Part shown: positions 13,052 to 22,481 of the stretch, piece by piece
Numbering within the stretch: position 1 is the stretch's first letter
Layout of the letters: every line of letters starts with the position of its first letter
DNA from: Bacillota bacterium
GTDB taxonomy: Bacteria; Bacillota; UBA4882; UBA8346
NCBI GenBank assembly: GCA_023401925.1
Contig: JAEXDA010000062.1
Coordinates: 1-27,542, forward strand
DNA length: 27,542 nucleotides
Direction of reading: 5' to 3'
Made by a program: the position numbers and the translations under genes
Notes under the pieces: generated by a model
Seen by the model: only the letters and a program-made list of their open reading frames with translations
What the model was told of the DNA's origin: nothing
Databases searched by the model: none

Positions 13052-16000
13052 TGAAAATCCCCTTTCATCTTTTGTAATGTCCTTTTCCGCCATAAGAGAT
13101 ATATCGCCGGATAAACCGCCAACTCCATCAGGAACGATACCAAAATACCCCCAACCATCGGCGCCGCGATCCGTTTCATTACATCAGCGCCGGCTTCTGA
13201 AGCCCCGGCCCACATGATGGGCAACAGGCCCATAAACATCACCGCCACTGTCATCATCTTCGGCCGGATCCGTTTGACCGCTCCTTCATGGATAGCTTCT
13301 TTCAAATCGGCCAGGGTGTTCATCTTCCCCCCTTTCACTAAAGAATCAAAGGCTAAGTCCAAATATAACAGCATAAATACTCCAGTTTCGGCATCCACCC
13401 CCAAAAGGGCGATAATACCGCACCAGACCCCGATGGACAAATTGTAATTCAGTAAAAAGAGCGTCCAGACCACGCCGATCAGTGAAAACGGCACGGCCAG
13501 TAAAATAATGGCTGTCTTTACATAGGACCGGGTATTGAAATAGATTAATAGGAAGATAACCAGCATCGTCAGGGGTAAAATCAACATCATCCGCTGTTTA
13601 ACCCGTTCCATCGATTCGTATTGGCCGCTGTATACGATGGTGTATCCCACGGGCAGTTTCACATTTTTGCGGATGGTTTCTTTGAGATCTTTGACATAAC
13701 TGCCGATATCACGATCTCCGCTATCCACGAACACATAGCCCGCCAGGCGACCATTTTCGTCCCGGATCATGCCCGGACCGCTGGTTAAACTGATATCCGC
13801 CAATTGTGCCAAAGGTACCTGTACCCCGTCCATGGCCGTAATATAAACATGTTGGATCTTTTCCACCGTATCCCGTAACTCGCGTGGGTAACGTACATTA
13901 ACCGGAAACCGTTCCCGGCCTTCAATGGTTTGGGTGATATTTTCACCGCCTACCGCGTACATCAGATTCATCTGAACTTCCGATACGGACAAACCGTACC
14001 GGGCTATTTCATCGCGTTTCAAATTAATATCGACAAAGTAACCGCCGGCGGTCCTTTCCGCGTAAACGCTGCGGGTACCTTTGACCATCGGTACATGCTC
14101 TTCGATCTGCTTGCCGATCTTTTCGATTTCGGCGATGTCGTCACCATAGATTTTAATTCCCACCGGCGTCCGCACCCCGGTGGTGAGCATATCCATCCGG
14201 CCTTTGATCGGCTGCGACCACATGTTGACTTGACCCGGTATGGACAGGGCTTTATCGATCCGGGAAACCAGTTCGTCCTTGCTAACCTGATCGGGCCAAA
14301 AAATCCGGAACGGCCCCCGCATCAATCCGGGGAGAAAACTATACCATCTTTTTTGGACCGGCCACTCTTCCTCGGGTTTCAAAACGATGGTCGTTTCCAT
14401 CATCGAAAACGGCGCCGAATCGGTGGAGGTTTCGGCCCGTCCCGCTTTCCCGAAAACCGTCTCCACCTCCGGGAAGGACTTAATGATCTTATCCTGTACC
14501 TGCAAAAGTTTGCCGGCCTCGGTAACCGATATCCCCGGCAACGTTGTCGGCATATAGAGGATCGAGCCCTCGTTCAACGGCGGCATAAATTCGCTGCCGA
14601 TAAAGAAAAACATCGGCATGCTTAAAAAAAAGGCCATTGCGGCAATAGTAATGATTCGCTTGGGGTATTTTAAAACAAAATCAATTACCGGGCCGTAAAC
14701 CTTAAATAGTGTTTTGGAAATGGGATGCTTTTCTTCGGAATGAATCTGGCCCACCAGAATTTTATTAACCGCATTCCCCAGCCAGTGAGGTTGGATTTGA
14801 AATTTCTTGACCCGGATCAGCAAGACCTGAATCGCCGGAACCAGCGTAATCGCCAGCACCGCTCCGAAGAACATGGCGAAGTTTTTGGTGAAGGCCAGCG
14901 GCCGGAAGAGCCGCCCTTCAACACCCTCCAGGGTGAAAATGGGTAAAAAGGAAACCCCGATCACGATCAGTGAAAAAAAGGAAGGCCGTCCCACTTCTTT
15001 AATGGATTCAATGAGGACTTCCCGGTAATCTTCTTTCCCGCCCCGCAACTGCCATAGATTTAAATGTTTATGCCCGTTTTCAATCATCACAATCGAAGCG
15101 TCCACCATCGCTCCGATGGCGATGGCAATTCCGCCGAGGGACATAATATTGGAAGTCAGTCCCAGATACTTCATGGGAATGAACGATAACAAAACAGCGA
15201 TAGGAAGAGTGATAATCGGGACCATAGCCGAGGGAATATGCATTAAGAAAATCAAAATCACCAGTGCCACGACAACCATTTCTTCAACCAGTTTTTTGCT
15301 TAAGGTGTCAATCGACCGCTTGATTAAATCGGAGCGGTCATAAACCGGAACGATTTCCACCCCCTCGGGAAGTTTGACATCTTTCAGTTTTTCTTTCACC
15401 CCGGTGATGACATTCATGGCATTTTCACCATAACGCATGATAATAATGCCGCCAACTGCTTCCCCTTGGCCGTTAAAATCGGCTAAACCCCGGCGCATAT
15501 CCGGCCCGAAGCTGACGCTGGCCACATCCTTCACCTTAACCGGGAAACCGTTCATCGACTTGAGAACCACCTCGCCGATATCATCTTTTCCCTTGATATA
15601 ACCGCGTACCGTCACCATATATTCCCGCCCGGATATGTCGAGCAATCTGGCGCCTACCTCCTGGTTGGCCTCCCGAAGCGCTTTCACCACCTCGCTGATG
15701 GAGAGTTGATAGACGGCAAGCGCATTGGGATTCAAAGTAATCTGGTATTGGTTGACAAACCCGCCGATGGAGGCGACCTCCGCCACCCCTTTGACCGATT
15801 GGAGAGCATATTTTAAGTGCCAATCCTGAAATTTGCGCAAATCGGCCAGGGAATTTTTGCCGCTTTTATCAACCAGGGCGTATTGATAGACCCAGCCCAG
15901 TCCGGTGGCGTCCGGCCCCAACTCCACTTTCACATCCGAGGGAAGTTGCGAATTCACTTTCGAGAGATATTCCAGCACTCGGGAACGGGCCCAATAAACA

Positions 16001-16302
16001 TCCGTCCCATCGTCAAAGATAATATAAACGTAAGAATACCCATAATCCGAAAAAGCCCGGATGTCTTTGACCTTGGGGGCGCCCAAAAGGGCGGAGACAA
16101 TCGGATAGGTCACTTGATCTTCAATAATTTGGGGCGGCCGGTCCCAACGGGCATAGACGATCACTTGGGTATCCGTCAAGTCCGGGATGGCATCCAGCGG
16201 AATCTGATTCATAGCCCACATCGCCCAGAAAATGGCCCCGGCAATTCCTATAAAAACAAAGGTCCTGTTTCTTGCACACCAATCAATGATCCGTTCTATC
16301 AT
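13048..16302 (-). CDS. cusA: CusA-type heavy-metal RND efflux transporter
   Basis: This inner-membrane pump of 1084 residues exports Cu(I)/Ag(I) using the proton gradient. It follows E. coli CusA closely: VDALPDLSD-like PLDAIPDLTDTQV, TYPIVSALL, YVYIIFDDGTD, YWARSRVLEYL, ELGPDATGLGW and the NIMSLGGIAIAIGAMVDASI helix with Asp401. The three methionines that bind metal in CusA (573, 623, 672) are matched by Met584 (ILYMPTTLPG), Met634 (FSMMETTI) and Met705 (RMDMLTTG). About 22 extra residues (around 645-670, with WYSFLPGLMRGPF) lie between the second and third, as often seen in CzcA/CusA relatives. Twelve membrane helices are expected. A GGAAAGG site precedes the ATG. It starts 26 bases after cusB. 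Confidence 0.97.
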   Translation of the reverse strand: MIERIIDWCARNRTFVFIGIAGAIFWAMWAMNQIPLDAIPDLTDTQVIVYARWDRPPQIIEDQVTYPIVSALLGAPKVKDIRAFSDYGYSYVYIIFDDGTDVYWARSRVLEYLSKVNSQLPSDVKVELGPDATGLGWVYQYALVDKSGKNSLADLRKFQDWHLKYALQSVKGVAEVASIGGFVNQYQITLNPNALAVYQLSISEVVKALREANQEVGARLLDISGREYMVTVRGYIKGKDDIGEVVLKSMNGFPVKVKDVASVSFGPDMRRGLADFNGQGEAVGGIIIMRYGENAMNVITGVKEKLKDVKLPEGVEIVPVYDRSDLIKRSIDTLSKKLVEEMVVVALVILIFLMHIPSAMVPIITLPIAVLLSFIPMKYLGLTSNIMSLGGIAIAIGAMVDASIVMIENGHKHLNLWQLRGGKEDYREVLIESIKEVGRPSFFSLIVIGVSFLPIFTLEGVEGRLFRPLAFTKNFAMFFGAVLAITLVPAIQVLLIRVKKFQIQPHWLGNAVNKILVGQIHSEEKHPISKTLFKVYGPVIDFVLKYPKRIITIAAMAFFLSMPMFFFIGSEFMPPLNEGSILYMPTTLPGISVTEAGKLLQVQDKIIKSFPEVETVFGKAGRAETSTDSAPFSMMETTIVLKPEEEWPVQKRWYSFLPGLMRGPFRIFWPDQVSKDELVSRIDKALSIPGQVNMWSQPIKGRMDMLTTGVRTPVGIKIYGDDIAEIEKIGKQIEEHVPMVKGTRSVYAERTAGGYFVDINLKRDEIARYGLSVSEVQMNLMYAVGGENITQTIEGRERFPVNVRYPRELRDTVEKIQHVYITAMDGVQVPLAQLADISLTSGPGMIRDENGRLAGYVFVDSGDRDIGSYVKDLKETIRKNVKLPVGYTIVYSGQYESMERVKQRMMLILPLTMLVIFLLIYFNTRSYVKTAIILLAVPFSLIGVVWTLFLLNYNLSIGVWCGIIALLGVDAETGVFMLLYLDLAFDSLVKGGKMNTLADLKEAIHEGAVKRIRPKMMTVAVMFMGLLPIMWAGASEAGADVMKRIAAPMVGGILVSFLMELAVYPAIYLLWRKRTLQKMKGDFQ

Positions 16303-16328
16303 CTATTGTGTCCTTTCCTTTCAATGGA

Positions 16329-17417
16329 TTACATCTTCATGCCGCCCATGTTGTCGGTTGCCGATTTTAACTGACTTTCCGAATCAATGAAGAAATTTGC
16401 CGCGCTGACGACCTTTTCTCCGGCTTTCACTCCGGAAATAACTTCATAAAATCCTTCCGCCCGCCGCCCGACGATAAGCTCCCGAGGCTCAAAGTAACCC
16501 CCGCCCGTATTGACAAAGGCAATCTGTCGCCCGCCGCTATCAATGACAGCTTCTTCTGGTAATGCCAGTACCGTCCCGATTGGCACCTCGATTTCCGCAT
16601 TGACAAAGCCTTGATGGGATAGCCGACCATCATTATTCTCCGCCAAAATACGGGTCCGGACGCTTTGATTACCCGGATCAACCACTGTATCGAGTGAGTC
16701 GACAACTCCATAAAAATTTTTCCCGGGTAATTGGGGACTGGAAAGTCGGACTCGTTGTCCCCGCTGAATGTAGGGTAGATCGTTGGGATAGATTTGAGCA
16801 TAAACCCATGTCCGGGCTGAATTTGTTCCTTCAATCAGTGAATCATCGGGTTTCCCCTGCCCCGCCAACGCTCTGATTTGAGCATCGCTATATCCGGCAA
16901 TGATTAGTTTTTTTCTAGCCGCATCCAGTATCACCAGGGCGCTTCGCCGGCTTTCGTCGCCGTCCGCCAGACTTCGATAATATTGATAAGCGCTTATATA
17001 CTCCTGCTGGGAAGAGTATAGGTCCGTATCATGTGAAATGACACCGTAGGCCCGAATGAGCCGCTTCAGGGTGCGTTTGCCTGCAGTCTCCGTTTTCACG
17101 CCGATCAGTTGCTGCTTTCTGGAATCAAGCTGAACCATACTATATCCGGCGGGTTTAGAGTCCCCTTGCCCCATATCCATAGCGTTCATGGAACCCATGG
17201 AGTCCATAGATTCTTGATCCATTTTCATGGGTTCGTTTGACGAATTACTACTCATTTCGATTTCACTCATGGAGTCCGCTTCCTTACCCATATCCATCTG
17301 GCTCATGGAATCGTCCCCCACTGGTTTGGCTGATTTCATTTGGTGATAAACTGTGATTCCTCCAAGCGACAGACCCATCAATACTACTAACCCCATCCCA
17401 ACCCATTTTAATTTCAT
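16329..17417 (-). CDS. cusB: CusB-type periplasmic adaptor with a Met-rich N-terminus
   Basis: The 362-residue membrane-fusion protein links the CusA pump to the outer-membrane factor. A signal anchor (about 1-30) leads to a region with 12 methionines in about 45 residues (38-82), including MSQMDMG, EPMKMD and NAMDMG, well suited to bind Cu(I)/Ag(I). The CusB-like core follows: IRAYGVISHDTDLYSSQQEY, a short helical bundle with LIIAGYSDAQI, the WVYAQIYPNDLPYIQRGQ barrel, and the VLALPEEAVIDSGG and VISGVKAGEKVV blocks. The end is MGGMKM. The chosen ATG overlaps the stop of the previous gene (ATGA); an ATG 15 bases earlier lies inside that gene. The Met-rich segment replaces the separate CusF chaperone, which is absent here. 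Confidence 0.95.
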   Translation of the reverse strand: MKLKWVGMGLVVLMGLSLGGITVYHQMKSAKPVGDDSMSQMDMGKEADSMSEIEMSSNSSNEPMKMDQESMDSMGSMNAMDMGQGDSKPAGYSMVQLDSRKQQLIGVKTETAGKRTLKRLIRAYGVISHDTDLYSSQQEYISAYQYYRSLADGDESRRSALVILDAARKKLIIAGYSDAQIRALAGQGKPDDSLIEGTNSARTWVYAQIYPNDLPYIQRGQRVRLSSPQLPGKNFYGVVDSLDTVVDPGNQSVRTRILAENNDGRLSHQGFVNAEIEVPIGTVLALPEEAVIDSGGRQIAFVNTGGGYFEPRELIVGRRAEGFYEVISGVKAGEKVVSAANFFIDSESQLKSATDNMGGMKM

Positions 17418-18721
17418 AAGTTCTCCCCCCATTGCAAAGCTTCCGCCGTGAAATAATCGAGATACACCCGTTGTTCCATTAAAAGCTGTTTGGTTTTTTC
17501 CAGAGCCAAAGATGAATCATAAAAGGTTTGGAATGAATCGATCAATTCACTAAAACCAATCCTGTTCACCTGGTAATCCTTTAACGCCACTTCAAATCCT
17601 TGTTCTGAAGTTCTTTGAATGGTGGATTGATACAAAATGAGTGTTTCATTCGCTTTCTTCAGTGCCGTATATCGGGATTGAACTTCACTGGTGACCATGT
17701 TCTCCGTTTCTTCCCGTTCCCGGGCTGCCCCTTCACTCATCAAACCTGCGGCCTTCGCTAAAGGAATTTGCTTGAACGAAAGGAACAGGGGTAACGGAAC
17801 CGAAATTCCCAGGGTATAAGTTTTATCCCCACCGGCCATAAAGTCGAGGGCTCCTTTGATCGTGAAGTCGGGGACGAGCTCTAATTTCATCTGCTCTCTC
17901 TCTGCCTTGGCGCTGCGTTCCATGGCTTCTTTCATCCGTATTTCCGGGAAATTGGCCAGAGCCATGTTCAGGATTTCTTTTTCCGAAGGGATTTGGGTCA
18001 GAGGAGAGAGGGTATAAGAAAAAGTAATCTCTGGAAGAATAGTCCCTCCCAGCATAGCAGAAAGCTCAGCTCTCATTCGGGCCCGTTCGGCTTCCATCGC
18101 CAGAATTTCCGTTTGCACCATGGCTTTCATATTGTTGGTCCTGATATATTCCGATAAAGTGGCTTTTCCACCGCTATATTGGGCCGCAATAACCGCCCCC
18201 ATAGCCTCCAGTTGTTTCTGTTTCCGTTTTTCGATGGTAAGGCTTACATCGATGGATGCAATACCGTAATACATTAAAGACACATCTCTTTTTACACCCA
18301 ACCGTTTCAGCTCATAGCTTTCATTGGCGACCCCAGCGTCTGCCTGTTGCCGTTTGGAGGCGGCATTCAATTTGCCGGGAAAAGGAACCATTTGACTCAA
18401 GGCCACCTCTGTTCCTTGGGTTGATGAATCCATCACCGAGCCGAGCGGGTTGTTCATCGATTCCACCATCAACTCCGGATCAGGCAGGACCGATACGGTC
18501 CGGACTTTAATGGCAGCCGAGTCAGCAGTTTTTTTTGCGGCAATAATTCCCGGATTGTTTGAAAGCGCAATCGATATCAAGGAATTTAAATTTTTCCCCG
18601 ATGGGGATGAATTCGAATCGGCAAATGCCGATGTCCCGGCGAGTAAAAACAACATTCCCAATCCAAAAGCAGCGATACTCTTGATCTTTTTCTGAAATAA
18701 CGTTGAATTTCGCGGATTCAT
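17414..18721 (-). CDS. CusC/TolC-type outer-membrane efflux protein
   Basis: The 435-residue product has a signal peptide (cleavage near SAFA-D, residue 35) and two repeated OEP halves. Features include LISIALSNNPGI, PDPELMVESMNNP, ALSQMVPFPGK, YIRTNNMKAMVQTE and the second-half ALANFPEI, FTIKGALDFM, GISVPLPLFL and FSELIDSFQTFYDS. This family forms the trimeric channel through the outer membrane. A lipobox is not seen, unlike E. coli CusC. AAAGGAG lies 10 bases before the ATG. It is first in the operon with cusB and cusA, and its promoter has paired direct repeats. Confidence 0.93.
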   Translation of the reverse strand: MNPRNSTLFQKKIKSIAAFGLGMLFLLAGTSAFADSNSSPSGKNLNSLISIALSNNPGIIAAKKTADSAAIKVRTVSVLPDPELMVESMNNPLGSVMDSSTQGTEVALSQMVPFPGKLNAASKRQQADAGVANESYELKRLGVKRDVSLMYYGIASIDVSLTIEKRKQKQLEAMGAVIAAQYSGGKATLSEYIRTNNMKAMVQTEILAMEAERARMRAELSAMLGGTILPEITFSYTLSPLTQIPSEKEILNMALANFPEIRMKEAMERSAKAEREQMKLELVPDFTIKGALDFMAGGDKTYTLGISVPLPLFLSFKQIPLAKAAGLMSEGAAREREETENMVTSEVQSRYTALKKANETLILYQSTIQRTSEQGFEVALKDYQVNRIGFSELIDSFQTFYDSSLALEKTKQLLMEQRVYLDYFTAEALQWGENL

Positions 18722-18842
18722 TCTATGGACGCTCCTTTCATTTTCAATTCAAAAAGCTCTTTAATTTAACAAATGGGTTTACTAATGTTTCATGATGACC
18801 ACAGACTAAAAAATCATTGGGCCAATTGAATTTCATAGTCGA

Positions 18843-18898
18843 ATTATACGAGTTTAACCTTAACGTAAGCTGAGAGAAACCTTAAAATACCCTGAGAG
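18843..18898 (-). promoter_or_regulatory. Efflux operon promoter with two 22-bp-spaced regulator sites
   Basis: On the minus strand CTCTCAG-N6-TTAAGGTT occurs twice in direct orientation, exactly 22 bases apart (CTGAGAG at 18870 and 18892, AACCTTAA at 18856 and 18878 on the plus strand). The downstream copy overlaps the -35 region of a promoter whose -10 is TATAAT (18843-18848). No recognisable -35 box is present. This is the usual arrangement of an OmpR-family activator site, most likely for the CusR-like regulator encoded next door. Confidence 0.8.
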
Positions 18899-18945
18899 TT
18901 CTTATCATTGTTTCATCTGGAAACCAACCCAACTTATCTCCGAAT

Positions 18946-20334
18946 CTATCGGTTTAAAACCGGGATGGTTACAGACACCGACAAACCCCGCGGCTTCTTA
19001 TTGCTCAAACTGATACTACCGCCGTGATAATTAAGAATTGATTTTACGATTGCCAATCCCAGACCGGTTCCAGTTACTTGAGACCTAACATTGGTAGCCC
19101 GGTAAAAGCGGTTAAAAACTAACTCGATTTCATTTTCGGGTATGCCGGGACCATCATCACTTATTTCCAACCAGGCCAACTTCCCTTGTTGGAAAGCCTT
19201 GATATGAATTTGACCGCCCTCCGGTGAATATTTGATTGCATTATCCAATAAGATTACGATGACCTCATGGAATCTTCCCGAATCGCCAGTTATCCAAATC
19301 GGGCCGGGTGTTTCCAAAACAATTGTTTTGTGAAGGATTTCTTGTCGCAATTGGTAACTTTGTGAAACTTCATGAACAACTTGACAAAAATCCAGTTTTT
19401 CCAGTATCAATGAACCCGCGGCTTCAGCCCTGGTAAGCATCAATAATTCGTTCACGAGTCTGGTCATCCGGTTGGCTTCGGAAATCGTATCTTCAAGAGC
19501 GGCCAGCCTTTCATTTTCCCGTGCCTTAACAGCTCGCTTCATAAACTCCAAATTTGTTCGAATGGAAGTCAAAGGTGTTCTTAGTTCGTGGGAGGCATCC
19601 GCCAAAAATTTTTTCTGGGCGGTATAAGATATCTCCAGTGAAAGGAGCATTCGATTTAAGGCGCCCGACAATTCGCCGAATTCATCTTTTTCACTGAAAC
19701 TGTTAATTCTCCGACTCAGTTCCCCAGATATCGCTATATTCAAAGCATCCTTCGTCATCGTTTTTACCGGATTCAAGGTTCTTCCCACAAACGCCCAGGA
19801 AATAATGGCGCAGGCAATAAGGGCAATGATCCAGGTAATGCTTAAGGTGACGGTAAGTTCAGACAAGGTTTCCTTTACATGCATTAACGACCTGCCCAAA
19901 ACTAAAATTTTTTGGTTTCGGATGGGTTTGTAATAAACCCGATACGGCTGGGAGTCTAAGCTAATCGTAGCATACGAATCCCGTGTTATTGGCGAATGGA
20001 ACTTTAAGAAATTTTGTAATTGGCTAAGACTTCTTTTGGATAAAATCGGATATTCGGAATCTATTTTTTTATCGAGGGGAATCACCAAGGAAAATGAATC
20101 GAGCAGATTCGCATGGAATGAACTCCGGGAGGAGCTTGAAGGATTATGTTGATCAGCAGGGGAGATTTCTCGATCGATAAATTCATTGGAATGGCTGGCC
20201 CAAGACTCAAGAGAGCCGTCTACTTCTACATAAAGATGATATTGGAAGGCCATAAACAAACCCATGATGAAAACCAATAAAAATCCGGCCAATATGATCG
20301 TATGCCAAACCACTAAATGTTTTCGAATATTCAT
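18946..20334 (-). CDS. cusS: CusS-like sensor histidine kinase
   Basis: The 462-residue kinase has two membrane helices (about 10-32 and 160-183) enclosing a periplasmic sensor domain of about 125 residues. A HAMP domain follows, then the core: SHELRTPLTS with His249, a DNAIKYSPEGG N-box, SDDGPGIPENE, FNRFYRAT and GTGLGLAIVKSI. It presumably senses periplasmic Cu/Ag. The sensor lacks the Met/His clusters of E. coli CusS, so metal specificity is inferred only from position. Its ATG overlaps the stop of the regulator gene (ATGA). Confidence 0.9.
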   Translation of the reverse strand: MNIRKHLVVWHTIILAGFLLVFIMGLFMAFQYHLYVEVDGSLESWASHSNEFIDREISPADQHNPSSSSRSSFHANLLDSFSLVIPLDKKIDSEYPILSKRSLSQLQNFLKFHSPITRDSYATISLDSQPYRVYYKPIRNQKILVLGRSLMHVKETLSELTVTLSITWIIALIACAIISWAFVGRTLNPVKTMTKDALNIAISGELSRRINSFSEKDEFGELSGALNRMLLSLEISYTAQKKFLADASHELRTPLTSIRTNLEFMKRAVKARENERLAALEDTISEANRMTRLVNELLMLTRAEAAGSLILEKLDFCQVVHEVSQSYQLRQEILHKTIVLETPGPIWITGDSGRFHEVIVILLDNAIKYSPEGGQIHIKAFQQGKLAWLEISDDGPGIPENEIELVFNRFYRATNVRSQVTGTGLGLAIVKSILNYHGGSISLSNKKPRGLSVSVTIPVLNR

Positions 20335-21056
20335 CGTTTTACTTTATCCTCATGGGATACATCTTGCCGGTAGCGCCGGCAATCCAGGATATATCCCATC
20401 CCCCGGACCGTATGGATGAGACGGTCCCCGCCTTCCCGCTCCAATTTCATTCGCAGATAAGAAATATATACTTCGACAATATTGAAATCACCCCCGAAGT
20501 CATACCCCCACACCCAATCAAGGATCGCCTCCTTGGAAAGTACTTGCCGGGGGTTTGACATCAGGTAGAAAAGAAGTTGATATTCTGTGGCCGAGAGTTG
20601 AATACGACTTCCATTTCGGGTAGCCGTCATATTCTTGGTATTTAGAACCAAGTCTTCAAAATTCAACGTATCCAGCGATTTTTGAGTATGAATGTTGTTA
20701 CGCCTCAACAACACCCGAATCCTGGCAATCAGCTCTTCAAAAGCAAACGGTTTGACGAGGTAATCATCGCCTCCATTTTCCAAACCCAGCACGCGGTCAC
20801 CGACTTCATCCCGAGCTGAAAGGAAAAGAACCGGAATCGCTGACCTTTTTTTGATAGTCTGACAAATATCAATTCCGGATATATCGGGCATCATTACATC
20901 CAAGATAATGAGATCGGGCTTTATCGACTCAAATAATGCAACTCCCTCCTGACCGTTATTGGCAACCTCTACCTGAAAATTTTCATAGGTCAAAACTCGC
21001 TTTAAAGAACTGGCAATCATTTGATCATCATCGATGACTAAAATTTTTGGATTCAT
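20331..21056 (-). CDS. cusR: CusR-like OmpR-family response regulator
   Basis: From the ATG at 21056 the product has 241 residues; GAGGAG lies 6 bases upstream. An ATG six codons earlier lacks such a site. The receiver domain has DDD at 9-11, phospho-acceptor Asp53 (LIILDVMMPD) and KPF. The winged-helix domain has RIQLSATEYQLLFYL and FNIVEVYISYLRMKLE. It is paired with the CusS-like kinase and is the likely activator at 18843-18898. A -10 TATAAT lies about 115 bases upstream of the start. Confidence 0.9.
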   Translation of the reverse strand: MNPKILVIDDDQMIASSLKRVLTYENFQVEVANNGQEGVALFESIKPDLIILDVMMPDISGIDICQTIKKRSAIPVLFLSARDEVGDRVLGLENGGDDYLVKPFAFEELIARIRVLLRRNNIHTQKSLDTLNFEDLVLNTKNMTATRNGSRIQLSATEYQLLFYLMSNPRQVLSKEAILDWVWGYDFGGDFNIVEVYISYLRMKLEREGGDRLIHTVRGMGYILDCRRYRQDVSHEDKVKR

Positions 21057-21171
21057 TTCAATCTCCTCATTCACTTTTTAAAAGGACTGATAAAATTTGC
21101 TCTTACTACAGTACCTTGGTTTGCCTCTAGCCTTAATTGATGCAGATAGAGTGATAACGTTCTCGTAATTC

Positions 21172-21177
21172 ATTATA
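21172..21177 (-). promoter_or_regulatory. Possible -10 box of the cusR-cusS operon
   Basis: TATAAT on the minus strand within GTAGATATAATGAATT. The -35 position (TTAAAA) is poor. A single degenerate match to the CTCTCAG/TTAAGGTT motif lies downstream of it, so autoregulation is possible but weakly supported. Confidence 0.4.
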
Positions 21178-21179
21178 TC

Positions 21180-21774
21180 TACCCCATGTGAAGATTTTAA
21201 GGAGATCAAAATGTACAAATTTTGGATGTTTTTTCGGTATTCATAGGAACACTCCATTAGTTTTTTACCATAAGAATATCCCAGTGATTATCCGAAATTA
21301 AATCGAACAAAGTCCAGATAGCTAATTTTCTGAGTAATTGCAATTGTTTCGACAATAGTTTGTACTATTGACCCGGACAGTAGTGAAAATATATCTATTT
21401 CCCTACAACAGCCCCTCTGCCCCACATCGCCCCCAAACCCAATCCCTGCCGTGATTTAAGCCGTGGGGGTACCCTTGGGCAAGGCGTTTAGAAACAAATG
21501 ATTCCTTGCCGAAACGATTTCGGGGATGCTTTCTGCCGTAAAAACAGATTACGACTCAATTACCGGCATTCTCCGGTCGTCTTACGAAATTTAAGAATCC
21601 ACAGTTGGAATGAAAGACCTTCCCCCTAGCAGGCCAACGCTTGAAACCAAGACAGCGTCCGGGTTTGTTGGCCAGTGGGGCAAATGGGGGTTGCAAAAAA
21701 TATATATATAATTCTTTATACTCAACTTTCGCAGTTCGAATTTGCCAGCAAAACCTGGAAAACGTTAGCTCTAG
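21180..21774. other. Non-coding stretch upstream of the cus locus
   Basis: No credible gene is seen on either strand. The base composition shifts in patches, with a C-rich run near 21405-21440, G-rich patches and ATATATATATA near 21700. It may hold decayed sequence. I recognise nothing further. Confidence 0.4.
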
Positions 21775-21819
21775 TAGAGCGTATCGCAATAAATGGTAAT
21801 CGGAAGAAGATACGCTCTA
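21775..21819. repeat. 11-bp inverted repeat
   Basis: TAGAGCGTATC (21775-21785) and GATACGCTCTA (21809-21819) are exact complements with 23 bases between. No T-tract follows, so a terminator is unlikely. It lies just left of the tandem repeat. Confidence 0.55.
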
Positions 21820-21856
21820 TTTAAGTAAACCGTTCACAATCCTTGAGGATATATAT

Positions 21857-21938
21857 CGAACCGTTGCGTATATCTACCCGAGAGTCGCGTATATATACCG
21901 AACTGTTGCGTATATCTACCCGAGGGTTGCGCATATAC
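21857..21938. repeat. Tandem array of four 21-bp units
   Basis: Three units of 21 bp and one of 19 bp follow each other without gaps at 21857, 21878, 21899 and 21920. The consensus is CGAnnGTtGCGTATATnTAC. Units 1 and 3 are most alike, as are 2 and 4, so a 42-bp higher-order repeat is also visible. Two helical turns per unit puts each core on the same face of the DNA, as in iterons and some regulator sites. Confidence 0.8.
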
Positions 21939-21939
21939 C

Positions 21940-22480
21940 GAACTTTTCTTTTGAGGTTTGGGGGTTTGGTACCTAATTGGCTCCGGGAAACATTCTGCAT
22001 CAGATCGAACCAGTTTAGGACCCGATTTTTTCGAAAGTGTAGCATGCGTCCGTCACTTGTGACGCGCTGTTGCCCGGGGTGCAAAATCTCTTACCTGGAA
22101 AAGGGTTAGGGATGGGTGGGCCAAAGGAAAAGAGTTTATGCCTTTTTTAAATGAATGAACGATATTGGGGGTCTCGGGTTTCACCGGCTGAGTGACTGAA
22201 ATGAAAGGCAATGGGGGTTGATTTGGAAGAATGATTGATGGGGGTGGATAGCGGTTTCAGACCAGCTAGGTTGATTTTGTGTCTATTGACCCTTCCCTTG
22301 AAAGTTTTTAGAGGGTTTTCGACATTCATGTCCTTTCGACGGACAATTATATTAGGCTTCCCGTTGGCGACCACGCGGCTTGAATGCAAGCCGGGTTTTT
22401 TCCATTCAAAGAGGCGGCGTTTTTAGACGTCGTGTCTTAAATATCAGGCAGAGATGGCGCTTCCTTGAGGGCAATTTTGC
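21940..22480. other. Non-coding, probably decayed stretch
   Basis: No credible gene is visible. It is rich in G and T on the plus strand (for example TGGGGGTTGATTTGG and TGATGGGGGTGGATAG). A GCGGCTTGAATGCAAGCCGG hairpin lies near 22376-22395, just before the dispersed repeat at 22401-22442. Confidence 0.4.
22401..22442. repeat. Dispersed repeat, copy 1
   Basis: It matches 25681-25723. Shared blocks are AAAGAGGCGGCG, TTTT, CGTC and AAAT, beginning TCCAT. A second copy 3.3 kb away in another non-coding region suggests a short dispersed repeat. Confidence 0.55.
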
Positions 22481-22481
22481 A

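Noticed and set aside
13930..14625. 231-codon plus-strand frame inside cusA
   Set aside because: It is a shadow of the highly conserved cusA coding strand and has no ribosome site.
15817..16374. 185-codon plus-strand frame over the start of cusA
   Set aside because: Shadow frame opposite cusA; its product matches nothing and spans the cusA-cusB junction.
21843..22109. Plus- and minus-strand frames through the tandem repeat
   Set aside because: Their repetitive peptides come only from the 21-bp units; no ribosome site and no family match.
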